A stretch of 64,000 nt of DNA from Prevotella jejuni. GTDB lineage: Bacteria > Bacteroidota > Bacteroidia > Bacteroidales > Bacteroidaceae. Each line of letters begins with the position of its first letter. The stretch's first letter is position 1. Positions 45,910 to 57,599 of the stretch are shown here, in pieces. The notes under the pieces were generated by a model. That model did not search any database. It saw nothing but the letters and a program-made list of their open reading frames with translations, and had not been told where the DNA came from. The stretch spans positions 62,001-126,000 of the forward strand of contig NZ_FZNZ01000002.1 in NCBI RefSeq assembly GCF_900187995.1, written 5' to 3'. The translations under genes and the position numbers were made by a program.

Positions 45910-45999
45910 CGAATTATTTTCATGAAAAAAAATATTTCCACTCACGTAAAAAAATATTTTTCTTCATGAAAAGAAATTATTTTGTTCGTGAAAAGAAAT
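45910..45999. repeat. 22-bp-period palindrome array, copy B
   Basis: TCATGA at 45920, TCACGT at 45942, TCATGA at 45964 and TCGTGA at 45986 lie at exact 22-bp steps with AAATATTT-type blocks between. The left flank is CGAATTATT. Same family as 8748-8836. Confidence 0.85.
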
Positions 46000-46222
46000 A
46001 GAGATTAGTGGTGTTCAGAAATCGTTTTGCTTATAAAGTAGAGAGAACTGAATGCCAGACAACATAAATTACAATGCCATTAATCTACCGTTCTTACCAT
46101 GTTTACTCAATGTATTAGTGCCTTTTGCCCAAACTATTGAAACTTGTCATGTACGGGAATAACTGTAGGATTAAAGGAATAAATTATCCCTTTGCAACTC
46201 GACAAAAGGGACAAAAAGAAAC

Positions 46223-46261
46223 GTGCGACAGCCCAATGCACAAAACATTGGGCTGTCGCAC
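46223..46261 (-). terminator. Terminator with 16-bp perfect stem after the SusR-like gene
   Basis: GTGCGACAGCCCAATG (46223-46238) pairs perfectly with CATTGGGCTGTCGCAC (46246-46261). The minus strand continues GTTTCTTTTTG. Confidence 0.88.
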
Positions 46262-46307
46262 GAGGCTCATATTTTATCTTATAAATAAAAGAGGAAAGCT
46301 TCTTCAA

Positions 46308-47879
46308 CTATAGTTTTAGTACCATTTCATCGAAACTATCGGGGTTGATTGACTTCAGACGGACACGTGAACGATAAGCATAAACCGTTGCCTTCGAGCA
46401 ACGAAGGAAAGAACAGATTAGCTCATTTTCGTTTACTCCAAGTCGGATAAGCGCAAAGATGCGAAGATCAGTAGACAGATGACCAGGCTGTTTAGGGACT
46501 ATCTGTTCCTCTGGCTTGAGTAATGCGTTGAAGTCGGACACGAAGTTAGGGAAAAGACCAAGGAAGGTCTCATCGAAACTGGCGTAGAAAGAATCCAACT
46601 CACGGTCGATCACCTCTTGTGACTTTAATGTGTTGAGTAGTTCGGTACGCTTGTTTCCAGTAACAAGGCGGTAGATCTGTTTGCGATAACTGTCTAACTT
46701 GTCGATATAATCAGAACATTGAGTAAGGAAGCGTGTGATATATTCGTCTTTAATATGATTTGACTCCTTCAACATCTCATTAGTGTTTGAGAGTCGAGCA
46801 CGGATGGCACGAAGCTCTATGATACGTCGACGAATATAGATAATCATCATGAGAAGGAAGATAGACAACAGACTAATCAACACAAGAGAGACAGTAAGAC
46901 GAAGTGTGCGGCTCTTTGCCTCACGTTCATGCGACTTAACAATAACAGGCCAGATGTCTGACATTGCTATCGTACGTTGGCGTGCATTACAGAAGACAGC
47001 ATCGTTCATAGCCTTATCCATATAGGCGTATGCACGTTTGGTATCGCCCTCTTCAAAGAGGATGACAGCCAACTGCTGGAGTGCAAGATACTCCTTTACC
47101 GAGTTGCGAATATCAGAGATAGACGCAGCGATAAGATACTGCTTCTCAGCCTCAAGATTCTTTTCTTTACCGTAGATATCGGCAAGCGATATGGCAATAA
47201 AAGCCGTCTGGCGATCGCTCAGAGAATGTTGGCGATAGGCATCGAGGAGGATTTTCTTAGCTTGCTCGTACTGTTGGCGATTGACAAGTTGCTCAGCACG
47301 TGACCAGATATCGGGCGAAGCATTGTTGTCAACGACCGAGTCGTTGCAAAGCTTCTCCATTCTCTTATATTGTCGCTTCTGCCATGAAGTCAATGAAGCG
47401 TCAGCAAGCGTACGGTAGAGGGTTTTGCGGGTGGAAAAGTAATAGAATGACAACTCATTACCGATTTCTTTTCGAGGAATAGAGTTAACAATGTCGTTAG
47501 CTTCCAAGAGCTGACCACCTCGGATAAAGAGGTAGGCAAGGTTAAGTTTGGCGTCGTTGATTTTATGTTTATCCCCCATCTGCTTAGCGATTTTCTGCTT
47601 ATTAAGCGCATAGACAATGGCAGAGTCGACTGAATAAGAGGTATAAAGATTGAACAGCTTATCAGAGAGTTCGTAACGAGCCTGATTGGTTCGAGCATCA
47701 TGAAGTTGCTTCTTCACGCTACGGATATAGTCTTCAAACTTCTTATCATAGCGAGGGGACATGGCTATCTCATGGTCGAGATCGTCAAGAGTGAGTATTT
47801 GGTTCTGTGCCTTCGTCAGTAAAGACGTACATAACATGATACAGATGCTTACGATTATTCTCATTCGTTTCATTATCAT
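46308..47879 (-). CDS. SusR-like transmembrane transcription regulator (TPR sensor, DUF6377-type)
   Basis: The 523-residue product (ATG at 47879) has a signal-like N-terminus, a helical TPR-like sensor region (about 30-320) on the outer side, a membrane helix (about 325-349), a short coiled coil, and a C-terminal LuxR-like HTH (about 470-510, IFALIRLGVNENELICSFLRCSKATVYAYRSR). This is the plan of Bacteroides SusR, which activates starch genes on sensing maltose. It lies downstream of GH97 on the same strand. A reading frame up to 47999 runs through an inverted repeat (47974-48057) and is unlikely to be coding there. Confidence 0.85.
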   Translation of the reverse strand: MIMKRMRIIVSICIMLCTSLLTKAQNQILTLDDLDHEIAMSPRYDKKFEDYIRSVKKQLHDARTNQARYELSDKLFNLYTSYSVDSAIVYALNKQKIAKQMGDKHKINDAKLNLAYLFIRGGQLLEANDIVNSIPRKEIGNELSFYYFSTRKTLYRTLADASLTSWQKRQYKRMEKLCNDSVVDNNASPDIWSRAEQLVNRQQYEQAKKILLDAYRQHSLSDRQTAFIAISLADIYGKEKNLEAEKQYLIAASISDIRNSVKEYLALQQLAVILFEEGDTKRAYAYMDKAMNDAVFCNARQRTIAMSDIWPVIVKSHEREAKSRTLRLTVSLVLISLLSIFLLMMIIYIRRRIIELRAIRARLSNTNEMLKESNHIKDEYITRFLTQCSDYIDKLDSYRKQIYRLVTGNKRTELLNTLKSQEVIDRELDSFYASFDETFLGLFPNFVSDFNALLKPEEQIVPKQPGHLSTDLRIFALIRLGVNENELICSFLRCSKATVYAYRSRVRLKSINPDSFDEMVLKL

Positions 47880-47973
47880 TTGGGATATAATGTCATTGTA
47901 TATAATAACGTCTTTATAAAGACTTTTAGTATGTAATAGTGCAAGTAAGTTGGTGCTTAGTATAAGAGGCATA

Positions 47974-48057
47974 ATAAGCCACAGAGAGACGTTAAGCATC
48001 TATCGGAGTAGATAACACTCTGATGACATGAATACTTACGTTTCTCTGTGGCTTTAT
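47974..48057 (-). terminator. Inverted repeat after the GH97 gene
   Basis: ATAAGCCACAGAGA-type arms (47974-47996 and 48035-48057) pair over about 21 bp with two small bulges. The repeat lies between the GH97 stop and the SusR-like gene on the minus strand. It probably ends or attenuates GH97 transcription. Confidence 0.65.
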
Positions 48058-48105
48058 CATTTATTGTTCCATCTGTATCGGTAGTAACCGATAATTAAAT
48101 TTGTC

Positions 48106-50265
<2,160 letters not shown>

Positions 50266-50315
50266 TTATTATTTCTTTGATTAAGGATTGTAAGTTTTTA
50301 GCTTACTGATAGATG

Positions 50316-50323
50316 CAAAGTTA
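50316..50323 (-). promoter_or_regulatory. -7 element of the GH97 gene
   Basis: The minus strand reads TAACTTTG, about 70 bp before the GH97 start. The -33 region is poor, which would fit activator control. Confidence 0.5.
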
Positions 50324-50468
50324 GCAAAAAAGCCTAAAAGAAAATGCAATAGTAGTGTTTAAGTAGATTTAAGAAACGGCATATACTAGATAAAGAACTT
50401 ATTATCAATTATTTAATAAGTTGCTGTAATTTATTTAAGTAGATAGCTTTTAATTCCAATGAAAGTAT

Positions 50469-50476
50469 TATCTTTG
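50469..50476 (+). promoter_or_regulatory. -7 element of the divergent SusR-like gene
   Basis: TATCTTTG lies 20 bp before the ATG at 50497. No clear -33 element. Confidence 0.55.
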
Positions 50477-50496
50477 CATTAAATAGCGTTTTAGTC

Positions 50497-52167
50497 ATGA
50501 GAAAACTATTATTATATGTACTCTTGCTGTTGCTCCCTACGACAACATTCGCAGGTAGTGACACTGAACAACTACGCCAGAAATTAGACAAGCTATTGGC
50601 CCATAGAAATTCACTTATCAATGCTAAGAACAAAGACATCAAACGTTTAAAGAGGTATCTCACGACTAATGGTAATGCTATTAACCATCTTCAAACCTAC
50701 GAACAACTCTATGAAGAGTATTATGTGTTCCAGTTTGACTCTGCAATGACCTATCTTGATAAGGGTATTCAACTGTCTCAACAAATAAAAAACAGCTACT
50801 ACTATAATACTAATGTTATACGAAAGGCTGAGTTATTATCTATTGGTGGTCTTTATAGTGAGGCTGTTAACGAAATTGAACAAGTAGATACTACGCTTCT
50901 TGATAGGCCTCAACGCTTTGAATACTACTTCTCTCTCTTCCGTATCTACACCTATTGGGCAGACTTCTGCAACGATAAGACATATACGCCAACATACCGA
51001 GAAAGGGCAAAGAACTACCTTACGAAAGCCATGCCTTACTGCGATGAAACCGCTAAAAGTTATGAGTATTACTGCGGTGAATACGCTGTTTTTGTCCTAA
51101 ACAATCACATGGAGGCACGTGCTCATTACCTTAAAGCAATAAAGCAACTACCGTCGTCTTCACGTTACTATGCGATGGCTTGCTTTGCACTCTCGGGTAA
51201 CTACGGTAGTGAAGGGGATACTGAGAAACAGGAGGAATACCTCTTATTGTCGAGTATTGGGGATATGGAGAACTGCACAATGGAGAACTTTGCACTGCAA
51301 AACCTTGCCATGTATATCTTTGAACATAATAAGGACGAACTCGACCGAGCGCAACAATACATACAGACTGCCCTTGAGGATGCTCGTTTCTATAATAACA
51401 GACTTCGTATAATAGAGATTTCAAGTAAGTTACCTGCCATTGTTAGCAGTTATCAACAGACGCTTAACCAGCGGAATAAAGTGCAGATGACGGCCATCAT
51501 TGTTATTTCACTATTACTTCTCTTCCTACTTTTTGCGGTCGTATATATCGTAAAACAAACCAAACGACTTAGTCTTCAACAGCAAAAGTTACAACTGAAT
51601 AATAATCAACTATCCAATCTCAACACACAGCAAAAACAGCTGAATACACAACTAAACGACCTTAATGCTTTGCTTGTAGACACCAATCGAAAGCGCGAAA
51701 GATTGGCGAAGTTGTATATTGACCTTTGTGCTAAATATATTGCAAGACTAAAGAAACAACAGACATTGGTCAAGAGGAAGATAAAAGCCAACCAAACTAC
51801 AGAATTGCTTAGTCAGCTCTCCTCTGAGCGACTATCAGAAGAAGACGCTGCTACATTCCTGTCTCGTTTCGACAAAGCGTTCCTTGATCTCTATCCAGAC
51901 TTTACTGAAGAACTTAATAACTTACTCTTACCTGATGGCAAAATTCAGAACAAAAGCAACGATGGACTTACCACCGAGCAACGCATTATGGCCTTAATCA
52001 GATTGGGCGTAAAGGAGAGCTCTGAGATAGCCGACCTCCTTTTCTATTCTCCACAGACCATCTATAACTACCGTTCAGTACTTAAAGGGAAAGCTGTAAA
52101 CAAAGAGACTTTTGAGGAAGAGGTGATGACGTTGTGTCGTGTCATTGGTAAATCGAATACCAACTAA
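50497..52167 (+). CDS. SusR-like transmembrane transcription regulator, divergent from GH97
   Basis: The 556-residue protein has a signal peptide (to about 19), a TPR-like helical sensor region (about 60-320), a membrane helix (about 330-353), a Gln/Asn/Leu-rich coiled coil (355-400) and a C-terminal HTH (about 493-535, RIMALIRLGVKESSEIADLL). It is the same family as the 46308-47879 product but clearly diverged in the sensor part. Its divergent position next to GH97 makes it the best candidate activator of that gene, presumably in response to an alpha-glucan sugar. Confidence 0.88.
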   Translation: MRKLLLYVLLLLLPTTTFAGSDTEQLRQKLDKLLAHRNSLINAKNKDIKRLKRYLTTNGNAINHLQTYEQLYEEYYVFQFDSAMTYLDKGIQLSQQIKNSYYYNTNVIRKAELLSIGGLYSEAVNEIEQVDTTLLDRPQRFEYYFSLFRIYTYWADFCNDKTYTPTYRERAKNYLTKAMPYCDETAKSYEYYCGEYAVFVLNNHMEARAHYLKAIKQLPSSSRYYAMACFALSGNYGSEGDTEKQEEYLLLSSIGDMENCTMENFALQNLAMYIFEHNKDELDRAQQYIQTALEDARFYNNRLRIIEISSKLPAIVSSYQQTLNQRNKVQMTAIIVISLLLLFLLFAVVYIVKQTKRLSLQQQKLQLNNNQLSNLNTQQKQLNTQLNDLNALLVDTNRKRERLAKLYIDLCAKYIARLKKQQTLVKRKIKANQTTELLSQLSSERLSEEDAATFLSRFDKAFLDLYPDFTEELNNLLLPDGKIQNKSNDGLTTEQRIMALIRLGVKESSEIADLLFYSPQTIYNYRSVLKGKAVNKETFEEEVMTLCRVIGKSNTN

Positions 52168-52510
52168 CTCAAAACAGGAGTTAAGAACAGCCTTTGCTAT
52201 GTCAATAAAATTAACGAATCAAGTTAAAAACCACAAACCCCTACATATTAGATATAAGTCTTCTCAGTAGACAATAACGACACCACCCAACCTACCTCAC
52301 CATCGCCTACAATCATGCCATTGCCCCACACAAACGGTCTGAACGCCGAACATATTTCCTGTTAAGCCTTACCACTCATTGTATTGAGGATTAATTCTAT
52401 TTCCCCCACACCTTATTATATATATAGTATGACCTTAGAGAAGAGGCATATACCCCCCAGTAAGAATCCACCATATAATATAGACACCTCCACTCCACCC
52501 TACTAAAAAA
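52168..52510. other. Gap between the SusR-like gene and the NlpE-like lipoprotein
   Basis: No ORF of note, no repeat and no clear plus-strand terminator. Confidence 0.4.
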
Positions 52511-52548
52511 GGGCTTGCACAAGGTATAACTCCCTTGGCAAGCCCCTT
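52505..52548 (-). terminator. Terminator of the NlpE-like gene
   Basis: GGGCTTGC (52511-52518) pairs with GCAAGCCC (52538-52545), with an inner CAAGG/CCTTG helix. The minus strand then runs TTTTTT (52510-52505). Confidence 0.9.
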
Positions 52549-52574
52549 TATATTAATGTTTTGCTTACAGATCC

Positions 52575-53045
52575 TTACTTCAACTTCAAGTCGTAGTTCA
52601 TATCCTTGGTATTTGTTGCAGGCTCCTCGAACTCGTCATTAACAAGACGGAGTGTAGAATCGTTCACAACAAGGAAGTTTGTCTTGTTACCCTTACCCAA
52701 TTCAAACTGGTAGTAAGTATTCTTCTTGCCCTTAACATCCTTCTCAATAACCTGATACTTACCGTTATAGTTATAAACAGTATCAGCCTCAGAAGCAGAT
52801 TTCATATAAGCCTCAGATACGCTGAAACCGTTTGAAGAATCCTTAGCCAAAGCCACACGATACTTGATACCAGCAACATCAGCAGCAGGTGTCAGGCCTT
52901 CGTAAACAGCAGAGTCGCCAGCAGCAGCAGTTGAGTCCTGTGCTGATGAGTCTGCACCCCCATTGTTTGCAGTAGTCTTGCCATTGTTACAAGCTACCAT
53001 AGCTGCGCATGCAGCTACCATAAACATAATCTTTTTCATAATCAT
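52575..53045 (-). CDS. Small lipoprotein, NlpE N-terminal-domain-like
   Basis: The 156-residue product has lipobox VAC with the lipid-attachment cysteine at 19, then a Gly/Ser/Ala/Asp linker (to about 47). A small beta-barrel-like domain follows, with ADVAGIKYRVALAKD and VNDSTLRLVNDEFEEP segments similar to NlpE-type copper-stress lipoproteins. Similarity is by eye and moderate. It has its own promoter and terminator, so it may be separate from the TonB cluster next to it. The start may be the second ATG at 53039. Confidence 0.72.
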   Translation of the reverse strand: MIMKKIMFMVAACAAMVACNNGKTTANNGGADSSAQDSTAAAGDSAVYEGLTPAADVAGIKYRVALAKDSSNGFSVSEAYMKSASEADTVYNYNGKYQVIEKDVKGKKNTYYQFELGKGNKTNFLVVNDSTLRLVNDEFEEPATNTKDMNYDLKLK

Positions 53046-53085
53046 TTTAGTTTTATATGTAAACTCTAATTTAACTCTCGAGCTG

Positions 53086-53116
53086 CAAAGATATTGTATT
53101 TACAATTAAAAACAAG
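53086..53116 (-). promoter_or_regulatory. Promoter of the NlpE-like gene
   Basis: The minus strand shows CTTG (53113-53116), a 19-bp spacer and TATCTTTG (53086-53093). Confidence 0.75.
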
Positions 53117-53153
53117 AATGTTTTAACCTTTATTTGTTCTTATCGTGCAAGTT

Positions 53154-53618
53154 TTACTTTATTTTTATCGCCATAGCACGTATCCCTTGTCCACCCTGCG
53201 AGTTCGTTGCTCTAATTACAAAATGATAATCTCCTGGTTGCGCATTAGCCGGGATGTAGATGCTCTGACGGGCGTCATAATCTTTATTACCACGTGGGAT
53301 AACAAAGTCCTGATTATAATAGAACGCATTCTTCTGAGGATCTTTCTTTGCGTCTAAGGCGCATGTCTGTCCTTGTGTTCCGTGTGTATGGTGATCGAAG
53401 TTATTATGGATTTCAAGATTATAACTGCCTAACTCCTCATGACCAGTAATTCGATAGTGGAAATAAATACTATCTCCACGGTTATACACTTGGCAGTCTA
53501 CAGGGTTAGCCGTTATACCTAAATCAGTAATAACTGGTACCTCTACGCTTTCTGTTGAGCAAGACACCATCCCGAGGAGGGCTGCTACAGCTGCTAAACT
53601 AAATAGAATCTTTTTCAT
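53154..53618 (-). CDS. DUF4625-like lipoprotein with His-rich segment
   Basis: The 154-residue lipoprotein (lipobox MVSC, Cys20) is a single Ig-like domain ending DYHFVIRATNSQGGQGIRAM. A HNNFDHHTHGTQG stretch (about 72-84) has four histidines and could bind metal. It belongs with the neighbouring 245-residue lipoprotein, which has two such domains, and the TonB receptor on the same strand. The DUF number is from memory of the family pattern. Confidence 0.75.
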   Translation of the reverse strand: MKKILFSLAAVAALLGMVSCSTESVEVPVITDLGITANPVDCQVYNRGDSIYFHYRITGHEELGSYNLEIHNNFDHHTHGTQGQTCALDAKKDPQKNAFYYNQDFVIPRGNKDYDARQSIYIPANAQPGDYHFVIRATNSQGGQGIRAMAIKIK

Positions 53619-53820
53619 AATGTGTGCTTTATTACTTAATCCGTTAGGGTTAATTCTGTTTCAATACTTTGTTTTCTTATCTTTAAGATTTAACCTACTT
53701 ACAAGAAGACAATACCCTCTTGTCACTCACTTTACTTGTTATGAACAAACAAGCTGAAGCACATCCCCTTATAAGTAGGTCCTCATTATTTATCAAGCAT
53801 TTATCGTTTTCGTTTCTTAC

Positions 53821-54558
53821 TTACTTAACGATAAAGTCCTCAATCTCCTCAGTAGTCTCGCGACCCTTACTATCCTTCACCGTGAAATGGATATGATAAG
53901 TACCTGGCTTACACTCAGCAGGGATAGTAACCTCCTGTGTGAAAGTAATGTTACCACTCTTTCCTTTGTAACCATCCACGTCTATCTCATGCTCTTTATC
54001 ACCATGGAACTCTATCTCTATTTCGTCAATAGGGTCCTTGGTAACGATGTTTGCAGAGAAAGTAAGCTTACCATTCGCTGCTCCAGACATAGCATTCACC
54101 TTCAAATCAGAAATCTTTGGCGCATTAGGGTCTACCACCTTCTTCTGCAAATTAACCTTCTCTACGATGGTGTTGACGCCTCCCTGTTCGTTAGTAACCT
54201 TAATTGTGCAAGTGTAGACACCCTCAGCAAGTGTTTCAGGAAGGTCGAGATGCTCGTGGAAAGTAGTGTTGAGCACTCCAGCATACTTGAGACTGTTGTA
54301 AACCTTCTCCACCTTATTATTCTCATCCTTGTAGAATGAGACGCTGACAGACTTTATCTTAGAACTTGACTGTATTTTACATTCCAAGTGGATGTCGTCG
54401 CCAATTGTGCCAACCTTGCTGTTGTCGTGTCCGATCTCTATTTCGCTAAAAGTGATACCACCGTTTGCAGGTGAATCATTGTCGTCACTACATGAAGTGA
54501 GTGTCATTGCAAACACGCTCAAAAGCGCCATAGCGCCCATTAAAAGTTTCTTTTTCAT
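53821..54558 (-). CDS. Two-domain DUF4625-like lipoprotein
   Basis: The 245-residue lipoprotein has lipobox LTSC (Cys23) and two tandem Ig-like domains (about 35-135 and 145-245). Each ends in a YxxxxxVTNxxG/VKDSKG strand pair, matching the single domain of the 53154-53618 product. FHEHLDLPE and HGDKEHEIDVDG add scattered histidines and acids. It is downstream of the TonB receptor and probably its surface partner. The ligand is unknown; metal is the leading idea. Confidence 0.75.
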   Translation of the reverse strand: MKKKLLMGAMALLSVFAMTLTSCSDDNDSPANGGITFSEIEIGHDNSKVGTIGDDIHLECKIQSSSKIKSVSVSFYKDENNKVEKVYNSLKYAGVLNTTFHEHLDLPETLAEGVYTCTIKVTNEQGGVNTIVEKVNLQKKVVDPNAPKISDLKVNAMSGAANGKLTFSANIVTKDPIDEIEIEFHGDKEHEIDVDGYKGKSGNITFTQEVTIPAECKPGTYHIHFTVKDSKGRETTEEIEDFIVK

Positions 54559-54639
54559 TGTTTAATCTGTTTTTGATTGAAGCTTTCGCCTCGGTTTTCT
54601 ATTATGTTGTTTATCTCATTCTTTACGTTGTGAAAGGAT

Positions 54640-54680
54640 GACATGGGAGACAGTGTGTTGTTAGTCTGTCTCTCCATGTC
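54640..54680 (-). terminator. Hairpin between the TonB receptor and the lipoproteins
   Basis: GACATGGGAGACAG (54640-54653) pairs with CTGTCTCTCCATGTC (54666-54680) with one bulge. No T-tract follows, so it may tune rather than end transcription from the receptor into the lipoprotein genes. Confidence 0.5.
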
Positions 54681-54754
54681 TATCCAATCGAAGTCTCAGA
54701 TTAGTGTATTTGATCAAGCATTTATATTGTTTTCGTTATTGAAGTTACTGTTCA

Positions 54755-56911
54755 TCAGAACTCAAAGGTAGCTATCAGTGCCACGTTGCGGCCTGGCTCT
54801 GGTACGTCTATGAGTCGATAGAAACTCGTATGGTCGTAATACTTACGATTGAGGAGGTTCTCTGCGTTAAGACTCAGTCGTAACGTACGCTCACCAAAGG
54901 CAAAGTCTTTCCCCGCAGTGAGGTTCAACGTGTAGTAACCCGGCGTCGGCTTCTCTGGCGGAACGATGTTGTTTTGTCTACCAGTGACGTGCATGTTCAT
55001 TGCGACAAAGCCTTCATTGCCTACGTTCTTACGACAGAAGGCATAACGAAGGGTAGCATCTGCCGACCAAGGAGTACTGAACGGGAGTGTATAACCCTTC
55101 TTTTCGCCTGATAACTGTTCTGCATATAGATATTCACCCTTGAACTCTGCACTCAATGAAGGTAGTATCTTCCAGTCTGCCTGTAGCTCAAATCCACAGC
55201 GGATAACCCTACTCTGCGTGTAATAATACCATTGCAAACCTTCATAATAGTTCGGTGTCGGATTCATGTAGATGTAGTTTGGGAAATAGTTGAGATAGGG
55301 GTCGAACTGAATCGTTAGTCTATCGTTTCCCCAATGAATACCAGCATCCAACTGATAGGACTCCTCCGGGTTCAGATTAGGGTTACCTTTCTCATATCGG
55401 AAGATGTGATAATTAACACCATCTGTGCCCAACTCCTTTGGAATAGGTACTCGGAAGCTCTTTCCTATATTTGCTTTTAGAATCCACCCTGCCGTTGCGT
55501 AGTTGATACCAGCCGACCACGTGAGACTATTGAACGAACGACAGAGGTCCTGCGAACGTTCTTTATAAATGGTATCGGTGGCACTTACAGGCGTCTTAAA
55601 CCAGTCGGTATAGCTATGGATATTTGTTCTTACGTGGTCGTAACGTACTCCGGCGTTTACAATCAGGTCTTTCTTGATTGTGTAACGGTCGAAGGCATAC
55701 GCACCAAATGAGGTTGTTTCAAAGTCAGGGATGATAAAACCCCAGCCCGCACGACGGTTGTGTTGATACTCACCATTGACTCCTGCCGACAGACTATGGC
55801 GTTCGTTCAAGTCGTAACGTGTCATCAGATTGGCCGTGTAAGTATCTTTCTTGAACTCACGCTCCAGTGAGTTCGGTGGCGTAGGCATGTATCCATGTGC
55901 GATAGGTTCGGTTAGCTCCTTGCGGTGGTTGTTCTGATAGGCTAAATTTAACTCTAAAGCAAGCTGCCCTTCTTGGTAGACTGTATGACTCATCACCTTG
56001 AAGTGGTTCACACTCTGGTAAGGTAAGTCGATGTCTCGACGTGACTTATCATAGTCGATGCTCGACAGTCTCACCTCTAACCCATGTGCGTTAGCAAAGA
56101 AGCCGCTCTTTGTGTAGGCATCCGACAGCTTGAGCTCGGTATGGAAATTAATACCCTTATAACCCAACGTCACACTCCCATCTCGTTCAAGACCTGCCGT
56201 ATTGCGAAGGAGCTTGTCCTTCAATGGTATGTCGTAAGAGAAGTATTGGATGCTATTCGTTGGCACTCTGTAATCGGCATAGTCGATAAGTGTTGTGTTA
56301 GCCTTCCAATAGAAGCCCCCTGTGATACCCTGTAAGCGAGCTGACAGACCAACTGATTCATTGTTGCTACGGCCGAAGAGCGACACAGCCCCTTGGAATT
56401 TCTTCGTCGGAATATAGTTGCTATAGAGGTTAATCACGCCGCCAATGGCATCTGAACCATAGAGTAACGCTGCCGGACCCTTGACAACATCAATGTGGTC
56501 GATGGCAAACTGGTCTATTTCCAACCCATGGTCGTCGCCCCACTGTTGCCCTTCATGCTTGATACCATCCTCGGTTACAACCATACGATTAAATCCCAAA
56601 CCACGTATCGTTGGCTTTGATTGACCCGAACCAATACTCATTGCCTTTACACCAGGGATGCCCCTAAGGCTCTGCATCAAACTTCCTGAGAAGTTATTCT
56701 GTAGGAACTCTTTGCCTATACTTATCGTATTGACTGATGATCTCATCTGAATGTCTTTCTGTCTGTTGCCCAACACGGTCAGATCTTGCATAACAATACT
56801 ACTGTCAACGCCTACTTCAAGCGGTGCTGAAGGTGCTTTTGACGTGTGATTGTCTGCCAAGGCTGTCATGCACACAGGAGAAAGAACAAAAGCTAATAAA
56901 GCCTTATTCAT
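54755..56911 (-). CDS. TonB-dependent receptor, possibly for a metal
   Basis: From the ATG at 56911, which gives the signal peptide MNKALLAFVLSPVCMTALAD, the product is 718 residues. A longer frame from 56989 adds an unlikely leader. The plug domain (about 45-160) has MQSLRGIPGVKAMSIGSGQS, KPTIRGLGFNRMVV and HEGQQWGDDHGLEID. The last is a His/Asp-rich motif seen in some zinc or copper receptors. The barrel ends RNVALIATFEF. It lacks the SusC-type N-terminal domain and has no SusD, so it is a classic small-ligand transporter. The neighbours are His-bearing lipoproteins and a His/Cys-loop membrane protein. Confidence 0.88.
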   Translation of the reverse strand: MNKALLAFVLSPVCMTALADNHTSKAPSAPLEVGVDSSIVMQDLTVLGNRQKDIQMRSSVNTISIGKEFLQNNFSGSLMQSLRGIPGVKAMSIGSGQSKPTIRGLGFNRMVVTEDGIKHEGQQWGDDHGLEIDQFAIDHIDVVKGPAALLYGSDAIGGVINLYSNYIPTKKFQGAVSLFGRSNNESVGLSARLQGITGGFYWKANTTLIDYADYRVPTNSIQYFSYDIPLKDKLLRNTAGLERDGSVTLGYKGINFHTELKLSDAYTKSGFFANAHGLEVRLSSIDYDKSRRDIDLPYQSVNHFKVMSHTVYQEGQLALELNLAYQNNHRKELTEPIAHGYMPTPPNSLEREFKKDTYTANLMTRYDLNERHSLSAGVNGEYQHNRRAGWGFIIPDFETTSFGAYAFDRYTIKKDLIVNAGVRYDHVRTNIHSYTDWFKTPVSATDTIYKERSQDLCRSFNSLTWSAGINYATAGWILKANIGKSFRVPIPKELGTDGVNYHIFRYEKGNPNLNPEESYQLDAGIHWGNDRLTIQFDPYLNYFPNYIYMNPTPNYYEGLQWYYYTQSRVIRCGFELQADWKILPSLSAEFKGEYLYAEQLSGEKKGYTLPFSTPWSADATLRYAFCRKNVGNEGFVAMNMHVTGRQNNIVPPEKPTPGYYTLNLTAGKDFAFGERTLRLSLNAENLLNRKYYDHTSFYRLIDVPEPGRNVALIATFEF

Positions 56912-56929
56912 TTCCAATTGTTGTTGAAT

Positions 56930-57120
56930 GTTGATAAAATTATGGTATGTCAGCCTTGTCTTATACGTGCGAAAAGGCGTGTATAACAAGGCTTTTTAAG
57001 GCACAGTGACGACAGAAAAGGGACTATCCTACGGGGTTCTATTTATCCTCGAAGGCTGCTTTCGCCTATTACGGCCAAAGCTAACAAGGCATAACTATCC
57101 CTTTTTAGTGTCTGTGCCAG
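56930..57120 (-). promoter_or_regulatory. Structured leader upstream of the TonB receptor
   Basis: On the minus strand GGCACAG pairs with CTGTGCC (57000-57117 overall), with an AAAAGGGA/TCCCTTTT helix inside. A second hairpin with AGCCTTG/CAAGGCT arms lies at about 56951-56996. It does not match cobalamin, TPP or other riboswitch cores that I know. Confidence 0.4.
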
Positions 57121-57236
57121 AGCTTGTTTCTGCTTTGAAATTGGTGAAAGACAATGGTTTGGACTACTCACATCAGTATCCAACAGCCTCTTTGGCCTAT
57201 AGACAATAGACCATGACAAGCAGATACAATCTCTCT

Positions 57237-57575
57237 TTAGAATCGTGTAGGAGGTGCCCTAAGGCTGATGACTTCCACTTCTGGGCGTACATACCTCGTT
57301 ACGCAAGCAAGGAAAAGGAAGCCAAGTAAAATGATAACTACGTCATTCAACTGAATACTCGTAGCTTTCATGTAATTGAAAAAGGCAAAATGACAAATCT
57401 TACAGGTGTCTGTGTCATGGCTCTGACCGTGTTGACCAGCCGTCTTATGACCTACAGCAAGCTCAGACTCTACCTGACATACATGCACAGCCTTAACTAC
57501 CATTGGTAACATAAAGAGTACCAATAGCAGCCATGCAACGAGCATCTGTCTTGTATTTCTGTTCTGCTTTACCAT
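57237..57575 (-). CDS. Small membrane protein with His/Cys-rich periplasmic loop
   Basis: The 112-residue product has a hydrophobic segment at about 9-28, a loop at about 30-62 with HVCQVESEL, GQHGQSHDTD and CKICHF (three Cys and five His), and a second hydrophobic segment at about 75-95. Such a loop should bind a transition metal. It is the first gene before the TonB receptor, behind a strong promoter. I do not recognise a named family; a role in metal handling for the receptor cluster is inference. Confidence 0.7.
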   Translation of the reverse strand: MVKQNRNTRQMLVAWLLLVLFMLPMVVKAVHVCQVESELAVGHKTAGQHGQSHDTDTCKICHFAFFNYMKATSIQLNDVVIILLGFLFLACVTRYVRPEVEVISLRAPPTRF

Positions 57576-57599
57576 TTAAAAACCTTTATAATCGCTCGA

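Noticed and set aside
45910..45999. CRISPR or ordinary terminator for the palindrome arrays
   Set aside because: The gaps between hexamers are conserved AT blocks, not spacers. The stems are too AT-rich and the arrays do not sit consistently after gene ends.
46202..46313. 62-codon plus-strand frame near 46125-46313
   Set aside because: It reads straight through the 16-bp terminator stem and has no family resemblance.
57006..57209. 67-codon plus-strand frame upstream of the TonB receptor
   Set aside because: It overlaps a strongly folded region and runs against the local gene direction. I recognise no family, although a decayed gene cannot be excluded.
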